Shown piece after piece: positions 1 through 10,100 of a stretch of 61,730 nt of DNA. The stretch lies in contig JAADVB010000096.1 in NCBI GenBank assembly GCA_023334545.1, positions 1-61,730 on the forward strand. Reading direction: 5' to 3'. A program made the translations under genes and the position numbers. The notes beneath the pieces were generated by a model, which saw only the letters and a list, made by a program, of their open reading frames with translations, searched no databases and was not told the origin of the DNA. The DNA comes from Salisapilia sapeloensis (taxonomy: Eukaryota > Oomycota > Peronosporomycetes > Peronosporales > Salisapiliaceae). How positions within the stretch are numbered: the first letter of the stretch is position 1; each line of letters begins with the position of its first letter.

Positions 1-76
1 GAGTCATCTTAGCGCAAGCGATGTGGATGTGGAAGACAAAGAGGAAGACGGAGAGATTTTCGACATGGAGCTATGA
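1..76 (+). CDS. 3' end of an acidic protein (partial)
   Basis: An open frame enters from the left edge (first full codon at base 2) and stops at TGA 74-76. The 24 visible residues are mostly Asp and Glu and end in IFDMEL. Acidic tails like this are common on nuclear and nucleolar proteins, but too little is visible to name a family. The same frame could be open by chance, although the run of acidic codons (GAT/GAC/GAA/GAG) resembles the acidic tail of the next gene and argues for real coding. The upstream part lies outside the window. Confidence 0.45.
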   Translation, partial: SHLSASDVDVEDKEEDGEIFDMEL

Positions 77-506
77 ATGTCGTCCACGCTACAATATATT
101 TAAACCTTGAATCATCTTATCTTCGTTCGGCGCGTTCTAGTCGCTAGCTCCATCTCCATACCACCTAATAGTACCCATAGAGTCATTCAACCGATGGAAG
201 GAGACTTCTATCTAATCTGCGAGTCACCCTTTTCTTATTCAAACGAATATTCGGAAGCTGTGATGTAGTATTTTCAGTTGACGCTGTCGCAGGTAGAATG
301 AAGTGGAAATTATCCACCGATCTTTAACGAGCGAACTCATCTATGTGTCGCACAGGTAAAACGAATCCGTCGCTCCACCATTCGGTTGAGTGGTAACCCA
401 GCGAGTACGTCTGTCCAAGACCAGGCATACAAATATCAAGTATAATAGCACTCGACGTTTTCCGCCAATCAATCAAGTTACAGAGTAGTAAAGTCGAGCA
501 GCAGTG
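77..506. other. Intergenic, no gene seen
   Basis: This 430-base gap should hold the 3' UTR of the partial gene on the left and the promoter and 5' UTR of the WDR55 homologue. I see no repeat, RNA gene or convincing ORF. Weak antisense frames at 324-623 and 478-723 lack protein-like composition and start only with non-ATG codons. Confidence 0.5.
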
Positions 507-1595
507 ATGGCGGACCGAGACCACGCTCCAGAGGAGATTGCTTGCGAAGACGACGTCTTTGACTTGGCATTCCACCCAACGCACGACTTTGTTGCCTTCG
601 GAACGATCTCTGGTGTTGTACAAGTGTATCAGTACTCGGAAGATGAGAACAAGAAGCTGCTGGACCTACGCAATCACCAGGAAGCCATTCGTTCGCTGTA
701 CTTTGCTCCTGACGGCCAGTCACTCTTCACAGCATCTGCAGACAAGTCCATTCGTGCCTATGACACGAATGGTAATGCGACATGGGCCGAGATGCGAGCA
801 CATGACCATGCAGTGAACCGCTTATACGAGCTCTCGACCAACGTCTTTGCTAGTGGAGATGACATGGGTACAGTCAAGATTTGGGATACTCGGCAACATC
901 AGTGCGTAGCGACTTGGAAGGAGCATGAGGACTTCATCTCCGGCTTCGCGACGAATCCAGCTAACGATACGCTCTTGTCCACGGGTGGAGACGGCCGACT
1001 AACAGCTTACGATCTACGCAAGAACGAGAAAATCGGCAAGAGTGATGAGCTGGATGACGAGCTATTATCTGTCTCCGTTATCAAGAACGGCCGAAAGATT
1101 GTTTGCGGATCTCAGGACGGTGTCCTCGTCATCTTTAGTTGGGGTACGTGGGGAGACATGTCCGATCGATTCCCTGGTCACCCAGACTCGGTCGATGCAT
1201 TGCTAAAGGTAGACGAAGATACAGTCCTGACAGGATCTAGTGATGGTCTCATCCGCATCGTCCAGATCCAACAGAGCAAGCTACTGGGTGTACTCGGTCA
1301 CCACGAGCACTTCCCGGTGGAAGAAATGGCATTCTCGAGAGACCAGCGGCTCGTGGGCAGTATCTCCCACACGAGCAAAGTACATTTCTGGGACGTAGGC
1401 TTCTTATATGACGAAGACGACGGTGAGGACGAAGAGGTGGAAGACGGAGAACCGGTGCCGATGGACATGGAGATGACCGTGGCAGACGAGAGCGACAGCT
1501 CGGACTCAGACGATGAAGAGTTCATGTCTGCCAACCACGGTGGTGGACGACAACGCATGCCTACTCGAAACGAGCTCTTCTTTTCCGACCTCTAG
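507..1595 (+). CDS. WDR55: WD40-repeat protein, WDR55/Jip5 family
   Basis: Single-exon gene for a 362-residue WD40 beta-propeller. The frame is open three bases further up through a GTG, but the first ATG is at 507. Repeats are visible as GH/D-WD-like units: residues near SADKSIRAYD, GDDMGTVKIWD, GGDGRLTAYD, GSQDGVLVIF, GSSDGLIRIV and SHTSKVHFWD. The start (DDVFDLAFHPTHDFVAFGT) and the acidic Asp/Glu/Ser tail followed by a basic segment match the WDR55/Jip5 family, nucleolar proteins needed for rRNA production and cell-cycle progress. Length fits the family (about 360-430 residues). The downstream receptor kinase is convergent, with 111 bases between stops. Family assignment is by recalled pattern. 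Confidence 0.88.
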   Translation: MADRDHAPEEIACEDDVFDLAFHPTHDFVAFGTISGVVQVYQYSEDENKKLLDLRNHQEAIRSLYFAPDGQSLFTASADKSIRAYDTNGNATWAEMRAHDHAVNRLYELSTNVFASGDDMGTVKIWDTRQHQCVATWKEHEDFISGFATNPANDTLLSTGGDGRLTAYDLRKNEKIGKSDELDDELLSVSVIKNGRKIVCGSQDGVLVIFSWGTWGDMSDRFPGHPDSVDALLKVDEDTVLTGSSDGLIRIVQIQQSKLLGVLGHHEHFPVEEMAFSRDQRLVGSISHTSKVHFWDVGFLYDEDDGEDEEVEDGEPVPMDMEMTVADESDSSDSDDEEFMSANHGGGRQRMPTRNELFFSDL

Positions 1596-1706
1596 ACCAT
1601 AAAATGTAATTAAGTCTACTTTTGATTTTCTTAAGATGAAGCAGTCGAAATCGACTAGTAGCACATGCACTTGTTCTAAGGTTTCGCCAAATACTTGAGA
1701 AAGCTT

Positions 1707-3767
1707 CTAGTCTTTCGTTAAGTCGATGCAGCCTCGAGATGAAGTCACATCGTTCGTACCGATGCTACTACTATTGCATGCATCCAAGACATCATACTCG
1801 AGCTTGACATCCATGCCGGATGTGTGCAAGTACTCGACGATAGCTGCAGCCGATGGACGCTTCTCGGGGTTGTTTTGCATACAACATTGTGCGAGTGCCT
1901 GGATGAACGCTGGGCAAGAGCCGCTCAACGCTGGTCTTATAGTGTCGTCGACTACCATCTGAGCTACCCGTAGTGCTTCAATACCATCATCCTTTTCCTC
2001 TTGGTAAGGCAGTTCGCATGTGTCGAGCTCGGTCAAGACCACACCGAACGAGTATACATCCGTCTTGGTCGAGTAGGTGCGACATCGAATGGACTCGGGA
2101 GCCGTCCAGTACAACGTTCCAGCCACATCTGACTCCCGATCTATCGACTCGTCCGTCCTACAGCTCAGTCCAAAATCACACAACGCTGGCTCGAGCGTTT
2201 CTCCATCGATCAAGACGTTGCGAGACTTGATGTCGCGATGCACGATGGGCGGATCACAGGACTCCAAGTACGCCAATGCCTTCGCGAGACCCATGGCAAT
2301 ACGCAGCTTTTCATCTTGCCAACTCCAGTACTGTCCATTCTTCTGGAGAGCCTGCCGCAAGTCACCTCCAGTTTTGAGCTCCATAGCCATGATAAGATGA
2401 TGGAAACTATTGAAGGCCACGGCCTCAATGTGCACGATGTTCGGATGACAAAGCTTAATGGTCAGTTGGATCTCCAGTGCAAAGCGTTCAATTTCTTTCG
2501 CATCGTACTTTTTGCTTTGCACCAGCGTCTTCAAAGCCACCGGCTGATCACTCAAGTACCCAAGCGCTACTTCACCCGATGCTCCCCTCCGTAGCACCTT
2601 CTCGATTTGGATATCTACCATCGGAACTCGCTTTTCGATGATAGTACTGTCCATTTGGAAAGTCATCATGACTGGCGAAGCACTGATCACATCCGTGCAG
2701 ACAGCTGCCCTATTCTGGTCATACTCCTGTCGACTGTCTTCTTGCTGTTGATGCGACGAAGGCGTCCCGAGAGGAGTTTTATCCCAGCTTTCGTTATGTT
2801 CAGCGGAGAAATCGAGGGATGCACTGGATGGAAAGTAGGTGTTATGACAAGGATAGTCGTAATGCGTTTGCTTATGAGACACCGAGTTGCGGGTCTGCTG
2901 TTTAGATCGACGCCGTCGACGATAGACTAGATAGCCAGCAATTAGTAAGAAGGCTACGACGACGCCGAGTACAACCCACAAGACTGGAAAGGAGGAGGAC
3001 TTGGAATCGGATTGAGCGTGCTCCACGACATCATACTTTTCAAACTTCTTGAGCAACGTTTGGATCGCTGGACATGGCTTGGGTGCACACCATTCTATCT
3101 CATCCTGCGCTTGAAGACGTACGCATGGAACAATAATGTTATGACTAAATGGACAGTTGCTGCCACTCGCTTCCTCCGCTTGCATCTGGATGGAAACTAT
3201 GCCAGAAGCATGTCCAACGGCATACGGCTTCGGGATGTCTGTATTATTTTCCTCTTGCGCCCAAAACGCTCCGTTTGACGCAACTGGTATGTTTTCGGCC
3301 ACGCCACACTTGACCATGCTCGAGACTTTATTCATAGGACAGTTACTCGACCTCAAAGCGCCGTAGCAGTCGACCGATGGACAGTTATATTGCTGAAAGG
3401 CATCTCGAGAGATGACAATATCGTCCATGGTATGCCCACACTTGGTGCGAATGGAGGTCAGGTGGGAGTCATTCGTGAGCACGAAGCCGGCATTCCAAAG
3501 GAGCATTCGCTGGGAATTACCACCCAAGTCGTCCCATACAAGCGTCGTGTCCGCTAGCATCTCCATGACTTGGGACGGTGGCGAAGAGCTCAAGTGGAGC
3601 TTTGGGGCTTCGATGCCTCGACTGTAGAGTTTCGTAAAGCGCTCTGAGATCTTGGTGCCTGTGAATTCACCAAGCGGACTGAGCGCCGCGTCTCCATCGG
3701 CAGTGGAAACTGCACGTACCGAGTCGATCGTCAAGAGTAGGATCGATAGACGAGGAAAAGTTACCAT
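1707..3767 (-). CDS. Receptor-like protein kinase (TKL type)
   Basis: 686-residue single-exon type I membrane kinase. The frame extends six codons further to a TTG, but the first ATG (3765-3767) opens a typical signal peptide (FPRLSILLLTIDSVRAVS), so I use it. An ectodomain of roughly 235 residues carries about ten cysteines and no repeat family I recognise. A membrane helix (VVLGVVVAFLLIAGYLV, about residues 261-280) is followed by a stop-transfer run of five arginines. The kinase domain spans roughly 383-645: glycine loop RGASGEV, VALK lysine near 413, catalytic HRDIKSRN near 511, DFG near 531, APE near 556. The HRDIKSRN loop and sequence pattern fit tyrosine-kinase-like Ser/Thr kinases. 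Oomycetes are known to have such receptors. Ligand and pathway are unknown. It is head-to-head with the guanylate kinase gene, 207 bases apart. Confidence 0.9.
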   Translation of the reverse strand: MVTFPRLSILLLTIDSVRAVSTADGDAALSPLGEFTGTKISERFTKLYSRGIEAPKLHLSSSPPSQVMEMLADTTLVWDDLGGNSQRMLLWNAGFVLTNDSHLTSIRTKCGHTMDDIVISRDAFQQYNCPSVDCYGALRSSNCPMNKVSSMVKCGVAENIPVASNGAFWAQEENNTDIPKPYAVGHASGIVSIQMQAEEASGSNCPFSHNIIVPCVRLQAQDEIEWCAPKPCPAIQTLLKKFEKYDVVEHAQSDSKSSSFPVLWVVLGVVVAFLLIAGYLVYRRRRRSKQQTRNSVSHKQTHYDYPCHNTYFPSSASLDFSAEHNESWDKTPLGTPSSHQQQEDSRQEYDQNRAAVCTDVISASPVMMTFQMDSTIIEKRVPMVDIQIEKVLRRGASGEVALGYLSDQPVALKTLVQSKKYDAKEIERFALEIQLTIKLCHPNIVHIEAVAFNSFHHLIMAMELKTGGDLRQALQKNGQYWSWQDEKLRIAMGLAKALAYLESCDPPIVHRDIKSRNVLIDGETLEPALCDFGLSCRTDESIDRESDVAGTLYWTAPESIRCRTYSTKTDVYSFGVVLTELDTCELPYQEEKDDGIEALRVAQMVVDDTIRPALSGSCPAFIQALAQCCMQNNPEKRPSAAAIVEYLHTSGMDVKLEYDVLDACNSSSIGTNDVTSSRGCIDLTKD

Positions 3768-3974
3768 GCGTATTTGCCTGTCCAAGTGTGGCTGTACGAG
3801 CGATCGTGTACCTCAACTAGATTGTCTGACGACTGCGCGAGCAAGCAGCTTGGCCGCCCCTACACTTGGATTCATTTAAAAGACCAGTTATCTCGCCAAA
3901 CTTTCTACGCCTCTCTAACGACCGACAGTCAAGCTCGACCGCCAGCCATTACTTTGCATCTACGTTTCGGCTAC

Positions 3975-5081
3975 ATGCCACAAGCTTCCAACTTGCTCTT
4001 TCTTCTACTTATGCTCTGCACTGTATTCCGTTCGATCAAGGCTGTCGCGCCAGTCCACCGTCCAGGTAGAATCGTTGCCACCTGGGATTCACAGCCACAC
4101 GTAACGGTCCATTTTATTTGACAGGTGGCCCATCCTTCCGACAAGTCGTACTCAGTCAGGTAGAGAAGAGAGGAAGAGAAGAGCGCATTAGTTGATACTT
4201 AGATCCTTGCAACAGGTAGCTGGTAAATCCATGGAGACGAAACCGACCGAATCCCTTTCGCTGGAAGAGCTCTCTCTCCTCGATGAGCGCAAGACTGAGC
4301 TCAAGGATGAGCATCGAGAGTACCTGGCTCAGCACCCAGAGATCAAGACCATGCTTAGTTCCTTCATGTCCTCTCTCCTTTTTGAAAAACCAGAGGACAT
4401 CGTTAACTTTGCAGTCCGACACTTTTCCACGTACAAGCCGGAATATGGCGAGGTACTCGCCCATTCTTTCCATGACAACTTCTCTATTTGACTTTTTTCT
4501 AGCTAGAACCGCTTGTCGTCGCCGGTCCGTCCGGTGTGGGCAAAGGGACGCTCGTGAAAAAGCTCTTGGACAAGTATCCTGACGCCTTTGGCTTCTCCGT
4601 CAGCCACACGACAAGAGGACCTCGACCAGGCGAGGAGGACGGTGTAAACTACCACTTCACGACGATGGACAAGGTCCAGCAAGATATTGCCGACAACCTC
4701 TTTTTGGAGCACGCCAACGTCCATGGGAACGTCTATGGCACGAGCAAGAAGTCGGTGCAGGACGTGCAGGCGCAAGGCAAAATCTGTCTGCTGGAGATTG
4801 ACATGCAAGGAGTAGAGCAAGTCAAGGCGTCCGGTACGCCTGCCAAGTTCCTATTCATTGCACCTCCGTCTATGGAAGAGCTGGAGAAGAGGTTGCGTGG
4901 ACGAGGAACCGAGACAGAAGAGAAGATCGCATTGCGATTGAAAAACGCTAGGGAAGAAGTCGCGTACGGCGAAAAGCCCGGTGCGTTCGATGGCACGGTG
5001 ATCAACACGACCATCGACGAAGCCTTCCGTCAACTCGTCACTACGCTCAAGGCTTGGTACCCCAAGCTCAAGCTAGACTAG
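3975..5081 (+). CDS. GUK1: Guanylate kinase with RIIa-like docking domain
   Basis: Proposed exons 3975-4065, 4125-4159, 4216-4452 and 4503-5081 encode 313 residues; all introns are GT-AG (59, 56 and 50 bases) and phases agree. The C-terminal 190 residues are guanylate kinase, which phosphorylates GMP/dGMP with ATP: P-loop GPSGVGKGT, the GMP-binding segment SHTTRGPRPGEEDGVNYHF, and LLEIDMQG. Ahead of it lies a helical region (EHREYLAQHPEI ... LLFEKPEDIVNFAVRHF) that resembles the RIIa/DPY-30 dimerisation-docking fold, as found on cilia-associated proteins. The two small 5' exons add a hydrophobic N terminus (LLFLLLMLCTVF) that looks like a signal or anchor. A conservative start is ATG 4231 (266 residues); then the first introns would be in the 5' UTR. 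The kinase is certain, the first two exons are inference. Confidence 0.82.
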
Positions 5082-5593
5082 GCCGAGTCTGAGAGAGAAT
5101 TCAACTGCCAGATTGTAGCTTTGGTACATAAGATTGTCCAACATGGTATTCTTTATCCAGGAGGTTAAGCATGCTCTAAAAAGTTTTTAGAAGCCTTGTA
5201 GATGTCTTGAATAGTCTAGATATGCTGGTAGCGTGTACTAGAATTATACAGGAATGGATACTACAGGTTACTTTGTATGTTATGAGCATCGGCATGCATT
5301 CTAGACTACAATAACACAATCAACTTTGAAAACAGCAAAGTATTGATGCTATCCTTATGCTAGGGATGCATATAAGCAGGAAATGGATAACCGACAGCAT
5401 GCAGCTCAAGGTGGAAGCCAAGTCGCGCCATGACAGTATCAATATGTATAAGATACGAATCTATATTACCCAATTATATAATTGTATCGATATAATGCAC
5501 GAACCACGGAGTAGCTATGGATTTTTACTACAAAACCGACAGTAAGCATCCGAGTAAGGTGAGCTGGACATTCGGACGTACGTAGCAAGCAGC
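5082..5593. other. Intergenic, A+T-rich, no gene seen
   Basis: This 512-base gap separates the guanylate kinase stop from the first exon of the Acinus homologue. It is richer in A+T than the flanking exons and holds only small chance frames (for example 5357-5545). No repeat or RNA gene was recognised. The promoter of the Acinus gene must lie in its right part. Confidence 0.5.
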
Positions 5594-7083
5594 ATGGAGA
5601 TCATTGATGAAGATACGCTTTCGAGCATGAAGGTATGTACCTTTGTTTCTTCCAGTGCAAATTTCAGCTCTTTAAAATCACTTTGATACGGCTTCATGCC
5701 GACATTGAAACTGTGCAGGTGAAGGACCTTCAGAAGGAGCTCAAGCAGCGTGATTTACCTACTGCTGGATTAAAAGCAGTCTTGCAGCAACGTCTGCGAG
5801 ATCATTTTGAACAGATTGCAGCAAACAAAGGCGCCGAGGTAGTATATGCTACAAGCTACAGAGGTGACCATTGACCAAATCCCGTATGCATCCTAGGAAG
5901 AACCATCGAAAGAGCCAGCAGAAGTCAATGCTGATGAACCAAGTGCACAGTCTCCACCTAACGTGGAAGAAGAGAAGCTAAATTTGACACCAATAAAAGA
6001 CAGCTCAGGCGAAAACAAAGCAGACAAGGATAAAAGCAGTGATAAAGCAAACACGAGCGATGCTAAATCGGACGACCAAAGTACCCAGGAACAAGAAGGT
6101 AGTACAGAGGAGAAGCCACTTGTGAAAGACTCGAGTGCAGAAGCCAGCTCTTCATCCAAGCGAAAGGAATTGGACGAAGACAATGATGCCCAAGACCCAC
6201 CAGCGAAGCGAATCAAGTTGGATAGTCAAGCCGATGACCAGGTGCGTCATCTACATCTTACTCCTTACAAATACATAAAAAACTAATGTCTTATTGCAGG
6301 AGATGACGAGTCCAAGTGCTGATGAGTACTTCTACATGGCATACCTCGGTCCATCCTTTGATAACATGATGCACGCGTAGAGAGAAAGACGTCGCCACAG
6401 AGACATTGCGTATAGATAACTTTTTACGTCCATTCACATTAACTGCAGCAAAGGTAAGCAACCATAGTGATACCTCGCATACCATGTTACATAGACTTAT
6501 CCATCTTATAACTAGGAACTGGTACAAACAATCGCTCCATGCGTCGAAGACGGATTCTGGATGGATGCCATCAAGACCCACTGCTTTGTCACATATGCTT
6601 CAGTAGACACGGTACGTCCATCTCGTCTTGTAGTCATTAACAAGCCACAGACCAAGTACTTACATCGTCTACAGGCAGTCGCGACAAAAGAAGCGCTTGA
6701 TGGACGCGTATGGCCAGCTCAGAACGGACAAGCCTTAAGCGTAACTTTCTCCAAGTACCCTGCTTACGAGGTACATCATTCTCCTAAACTATGCTTATTC
6801 CTCTCTAAACATATCCTTCTAGGCAGAGAAGAGACTTTCGGAAAATAAGAACAAGGACACATCCGTTGCCGATCCTCCAGCATCCACTACCCCAAAAGAC
6901 ACCAGCAGCGAAACCAAGCCCACAGTCATGTCACTCGACCGTTTCTTCCGCAAGACAGAGACCAAACCAGTCTTGTACTACCTGCCGCTCACAGACGACC
7001 AGATCGCACAGAAGAAACGAAAGAACCAACAGCGAAAGCGCGGACGGCGTCGACAGCGCAAGATGAACAAGAAAGTCAACTGA
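5594..7083 (+). CDS. ACIN1: Acinus homologue (SAP domain plus RSB motif)
   Basis: Eight exons: 5594-5632, 5719-5838, 5897-6241, 6300-6325, 6381-6453, 6516-6611, 6675-6770 and 6823-7083; all seven introns are GT-AG, 55-86 bases, and the phases close to a 351-residue protein. Exons 1-2 encode a SAP DNA/RNA-binding domain (LSSMKVKDLQKELKQRDLP). Exon 3 is low complexity, acidic, with a KRKELDEDND/AKRIKLD stretch that looks nuclear. Exons 5-7 encode an RRM-like segment (LRIDNFLRPFTL, FWMDAIKTHCFVTY, ATKEALDG) and exon 8 holds the RNPS1-SAP18-binding motif (LDRFFRKTETKPVLYYLPL) and a very basic tail. This order is that of Acinus, the scaffold of the ASAP complex bound to the exon junction complex. 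It is shorter than the animal protein. Tail-to-tail with HEATR6, 49 bases between stops. Confidence 0.87.
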
Positions 7084-7132
7084 CCTAGGCAAGGTAAAAA
7101 ATAAATGAGTTTGCTTTGGTTATCGACGTCTC

Positions 7133-10100
7133 CTACAGCTCAAACGCCACATCCATGTTCGTATCCAGCACGTTGCGTTCCAGTCGCAGCTTGGCATCAT
7201 ATAGCAGCGTCCTGCTCGTTCGAAACTGTCGGTGCGTATCCTGCTGCTGGAAAATGCGCAACAACGTGCGTACAGCACACAGCACTTCCGTCGTCGTCAC
7301 AGGACTCGCGTCATGGGCGTCTCCACCACCATTCGAACAGTACACTCCATCTTCATCCGAGACAACTTGTCTGTTTGCTTGTGGATGCGCATAGCTAGCT
7401 TCCTCCGCGCTCTTGCACACGCGATGCAAATTATGGTATACCCAGTCATAGAAAAAGTCGGCAGACTTGTCCTGCACCGCTTGCCACACGACCAGATCGT
7501 CTTCGCGTGTCGCTAGATAAATTAAGTGGATGATCGAGAAGCTTAGCTGCGTTTCCAGTTGCTCCTTGTACTTGAACTCGGTCACGTCCTTGAGACTCGA
7601 CGCCGACTCGACCGCATCCAACACGCAGCGCAGTGCAGTGGGGAAGATCGAACCGTACGCGTCTCGCGTCGGTGGCACTCGAAGCGCACTCGCAGCGCTG
7701 ATGCGTACTTTAAAGTTCTCTTGCTGCTCAATGGCATCCAGCAGTGCTCGGAAGACGGATGGTGCCCACGAGCTAGAGGCGATTGGCAGCTCCGGACAGA
7801 GAAGCACCTTGGCGATAGCGTAGCAGGCATTCCAACGAACCTTTGGTGAGCCCAGTGCGACTTTTTTCGCCAGCACACGCATCGATTTCGCCAGCAAATC
7901 ATCAAAGTCACGCAGTCGCTTCGACGCTATGGTGGCGCGGAAGGCTGGGTAGTACACCCAGCGATTGACTAGACCAAGCGTGCGGGCGACACTCGATGCC
8001 ACCTTGTCATTGTCGTTAATGTACTGCAACATCGTCTCCGTCACGCGCAACATGATCGCGGGAGTCAAGAGGTCGTACAGAGCTGCCGATGATTGCTCCT
8101 CCAGCATCTCTGGCTCCACCGACTGTAACGCCTCCGGTCCGATTGTTGTGCAGACATTACCCAACGACCACGCAGCTCGCACACGGACATTGAGCGTGCT
8201 ATCTCCAAAGGCATCCAGCATTAAATTGACCACGTCTTCCGCAAACGCAGACGTCTTGAACGGTGGCATCAGATACAGCGACCCGAGGAGTCTACAACCG
8301 GCTGCACGGACGACAGGCGAGCTATCATTTGGCGTCTCGAGGAACAAGCGCTTGTACGATTCGATCGACCGAGATGGTGCCTTGGTCTGCGCTGTCGCCA
8401 GTCGACTCTGCTGTCGACTCAACTGCTGCCAGTCGTGCGCCGTCAGCAGCGTAAAGCAGGAGCAGACACTCGCGCGGACGTGGTGAGAACTATCATGGAA
8501 TGCGCGGATGAGGTGTGCGGCCATAAATGTCAGGCAGTCACTCCGAGCAGCTTTCCGAGGCGTCACCGACAGCCGCTGCACTTTGCCAGCTACAGCCGAT
8601 GCGAACGAGTCTGCTTCACGCTTCGTAGATGTTACGACGTCGCGTCCATCGCTACTCTCATCGCCATGGCAGTCGGCGCGCAAGTAATTCTCCAAGACCT
8701 TGACTGCTTGCAGACGGACGTTCGGGTCGGAGTCCTGGAAGGCAGCAAGCAAGAAGCTGGCCACTTGCGACCACAGCACACTCACAGCAGAAGCATAATT
8801 CTTCGCTACTTTCCCCAGCAACGAAATGGCTTCCAGACGCAGCAACGCTCGATGCGACTCTCGACTCTGCGAAGCCTGGCGCAGCAGCTCCTCGACAAAA
8901 CACTTGCGCACTGGTGGGACGTGGCCGCAGTGCACACGACAGTGCGTCACGTCCATGGCCGTCCGACCGTCCATGGGTGTCGTCATCCATTGCAACAGCG
9001 GCGGGAGTTGACTCTGGATGTTCAGCAGAGCCGAGAGAGCGGCCAGCGCCAGCGAACGCACCTCGTGGACAGGGGACATAGTGATGAAGTACAGGCACGA
9101 AGCTAGTCGTTGGAGCAAGTCGCCCAGACTCGGCTCAAAGTCGCTGCCGTCGAGAACCACCGCGACGCTGGCGTACGGACAGTGCTGTATCACAGCCGTC
9201 ACCGCTTTGACAATATGCGTCAGCGTATCGTCGCTACGCTCGTGCTGGACGCTATAGACTAACGCTGCGTGCACTTGGTACAACACGAGCGACATACGCT
9301 TGGGCATCGATGCAAACGACGTGGAAGGCGCCACGAGGCTCGAAGCATGCCGAAAGTATTGCTTCATCGGTACTTTGCTCCAGAACGCTTCGAGGAACTT
9401 GGCAGCAGACGCACGAACCTTGTCGGCTGGATCGGCCACGAGCAAAGTCAGCACCGACGGCGCGCCCTGGAACAGCGTCATGCACGGCGTCGACTGCTCT
9501 GGCAAGTACCTCCCCATGGACAGCGTCACTTGGTCTGGAAAGAACTTGGACATGGTCTCGAGCGTCTGCAGCACGATGCTCCGTAGACGTGGCGCCAGTG
9601 CGCCTGGACTACAGGCTCCTTCGCCATCTCGACTCGTCCCGGACGAGCTATCCGAGTCGTAACCAGGCAGCTTCTCTTTCGGCACGAGCTGCATGCCTTC
9701 GCTATTGTTATCAGAGCGCAAGTCGACGCCAAAGCCGAGCACTTGGCGCATCGAGTCGAGGAGGCCAGGCAAGCTGCTACGAATGCGGTCTTGTAGGTCG
9801 GCGTGCTGGCTACCGACGATCGCGTGGAGGCAGTTGAGACTACCAAGGCAAGCCTTGACCAGCACTCGGTCCGTGTACTCGCGTTCCGTCGACAGCGTTA
9901 GCGCTTGCTGGCGAAAGTTTTCACTCACGAGTCGTAGCAACGAGGAAAAGATACGGCGAGCTTCCGGCACCCGCGTATAGTGCGGACAGAGGTTGCTCAG
10001 ACAAGTTGTGGCAGCATATCGTGCGTCAATGTCGACGCCTGCTGGATCAAGCGACTGTAAAACGATCGTAATGACGTTCTGCAGATCCGTCGAGGAAACG

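Noticed and set aside
8435-9106. 223-codon open frame opposite HEATR6
   Set aside because: Shadow frame; no ATG-anchored protein-like pattern, while the minus strand carries a full HEAT-repeat protein.
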